6,451 bases of DNA, taken from contig JAHEFL010000106.1 in NCBI GenBank assembly GCA_024640205.1, forward strand, positions 1 to 6,451, written 5' to 3'. Origin of the DNA: Flavobacteriales bacterium. Lineage in GTDB: Bacteria; Bacteroidota; Bacteroidia; Flavobacteriales_F; PHOS-HE28. Positions 5,663 through 6,451 of this stretch are shown here, piece after piece. The position numbers were made by a program, and so were the translations under genes. Position 1 is the stretch's first letter; each line of letters opens with the position of its first letter. The notes under the pieces are model-generated. The model did not search any database, had not been told where the DNA came from, and was given only the letters and a program-made list of their open reading frames with translations.

Positions 5663-6451
5663 ATGAACATGGATGCTCGCTCGAACGATCCGACCAAAAT
5701 GGACAGCAACAATCCGATCACGCTTCGCTCACTGACACTTCTTTTCGGTTCGATCCTGTTCGCGACGATCCAGCTTCAGGGGCAGCAATTCAGCATCACA
5801 GCAGGAAGTGTCACCTCTTGTGTCGGGGTATTGGAAGATTCCGGCGGTCCCGCTGCTTCCTATTCGAACAATGAGAATTTCACAGTGGTGATCTGCCCCG
5901 ATGTGCCGGGTGATGCCATTTCCTTGTTTTGGGCGGTTTTCAATTTAAGCCCGACCGGACCGAATCCACCCGATCGGATACGGATCTGGGACGGGAACTC
6001 GACCGGAGCAACATTCCTTGGCGAATACACGGGTACGGCACTACAAGGATTGACCGTATCCGCTACGACCTTTAACCCAAGCGGGTGCCTCACGGTACAA
6101 TTCATCTCAAATGGTGCTGGAGTTGGGGATTTTGCGGCTTCCATTCTTTGCTTCACTCCATGCGACCGGCCAACGGCTGAGGCAACGATGAGCGAACCTG
6201 GACCTGCCTTGGTCTGTGTGGGAGAGGTTATCGATTTTGATGGCAGTGCTTCCTATGCTGCCCCGGGTTTCAACATCATCGAGTACGAATGGGTCTTTGC
6301 CGATGGCACCACCGCAAGTGGTCCGATCACATCCCATTCCTACGATGAACCGGGTGAATACGTGGTCCAGCTCAATCTTTTGGATGACAACGATTGTGTG
6401 AACTCCAATGTGGTCGACCTGCAGATCCTGGTGAGCACGACACCAACTTTC
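5663..6451 (+). CDS. Secreted CUB-like and PKD domain protein, partial (3' end outside the window)
   Basis: The reading frame is open for 263 codons to the last base, so only the N-terminal part is seen. The hydrophobic stretch SLTLLFGSILFATIQLQG (residues 23-40) is a signal peptide, with cleavage likely near residues 40-41. ATGs at codons 1, 3 and 13 (5663, 5669, 5699) are all possible; codon 13 gives the most usual signal-peptide length. Residues about 53-163 are CUB-like: C53, C78, C142 and C163 in the expected order, with the strands DRIRIWDG (104-111) and CLTVQFISN (142-150) followed by FAASILC. Residues about 170-258 are a PKD domain (EYEWVFADGT at 207, HSYDEPGEYVVQLNL at 225). In Bacteroidota this arrangement usually starts a long surface protein ending in a T9SS type B domain; that end is not visible. 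Role unknown; adhesion is plausible. It is separated from the upstream operon by a terminator. Confidence 0.88.
   Translation, partial: MNMDARSNDPTKMDSNNPITLRSLTLLFGSILFATIQLQGQQFSITAGSVTSCVGVLEDSGGPAASYSNNENFTVVICPDVPGDAISLFWAVFNLSPTGPNPPDRIRIWDGNSTGATFLGEYTGTALQGLTVSATTFNPSGCLTVQFISNGAGVGDFAASILCFTPCDRPTAEATMSEPGPALVCVGEVIDFDGSASYAAPGFNIIEYEWVFADGTTASGPITSHSYDEPGEYVVQLNLLDDNDCVNSNVVDLQILVSTTPTF

Overview
The window looks like a chromosomal segment from a member of the Bacteroidota, probably Flavobacteriales or a near relative. Three things point there: a protein with a type A sorting tail of the type IX secretion system (T9SS), a second with a type B (gliding-motility-associated) tail, and promoter-like TAnnTTTG/TACCTTCG elements with no convincing Shine-Dalgarno sequences. 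Base composition is close to balanced, slightly GC-rich by eye. No mobile element, CRISPR array, tRNA or rRNA was seen.

Layout: (1) 95-2380 (+), a secreted 761-aa protein with nine Ca-binding FG-GAP/VCBS-type motifs and a type A T9SS tail. It ends at a strong hairpin terminator (2404-2432). (2) 2454-3395 (-), an LDH-like NAD-dependent malate dehydrogenase (mdh), convergent with gene 1 and unrelated to the surface proteins around it. (3) A 145-bp divergent intergenic region (3396-3540) with two outward-facing promoter-like elements and a palindrome between them. (4) 3541-4239 (+), an ECF-type sigma factor, followed 11 bp later by (5) 4251-5519 (+), a membrane-anchored protein with a short N-terminal cytoplasmic segment like those of Bacteroidota anti-sigma-type proteins, one transmembrane helix, a long disordered linker, two PKD domains and a T9SS type B C-terminal domain. 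A hairpin terminator at 5538-5570 closes this apparent two-gene operon. (6) 5663 to the window end (+), the N-terminal 263 codons of a larger secreted protein with a CUB-like and a PKD domain.

The most interesting unit is the sigma factor/PKD-CTD pair. The sigma factor is probably controlled by the membrane protein encoded just after it. That protein's outer part carries a T9SS export signal although it has a signal anchor rather than a cleavable signal peptide. This suggests, as inference only, a trans-envelope regulator that couples gene expression to T9SS or cell-surface state. Genes 1 and 6 are typical T9SS-dependent surface or secreted proteins and could be clients of the same secretion system; no direct regulatory link is visible.
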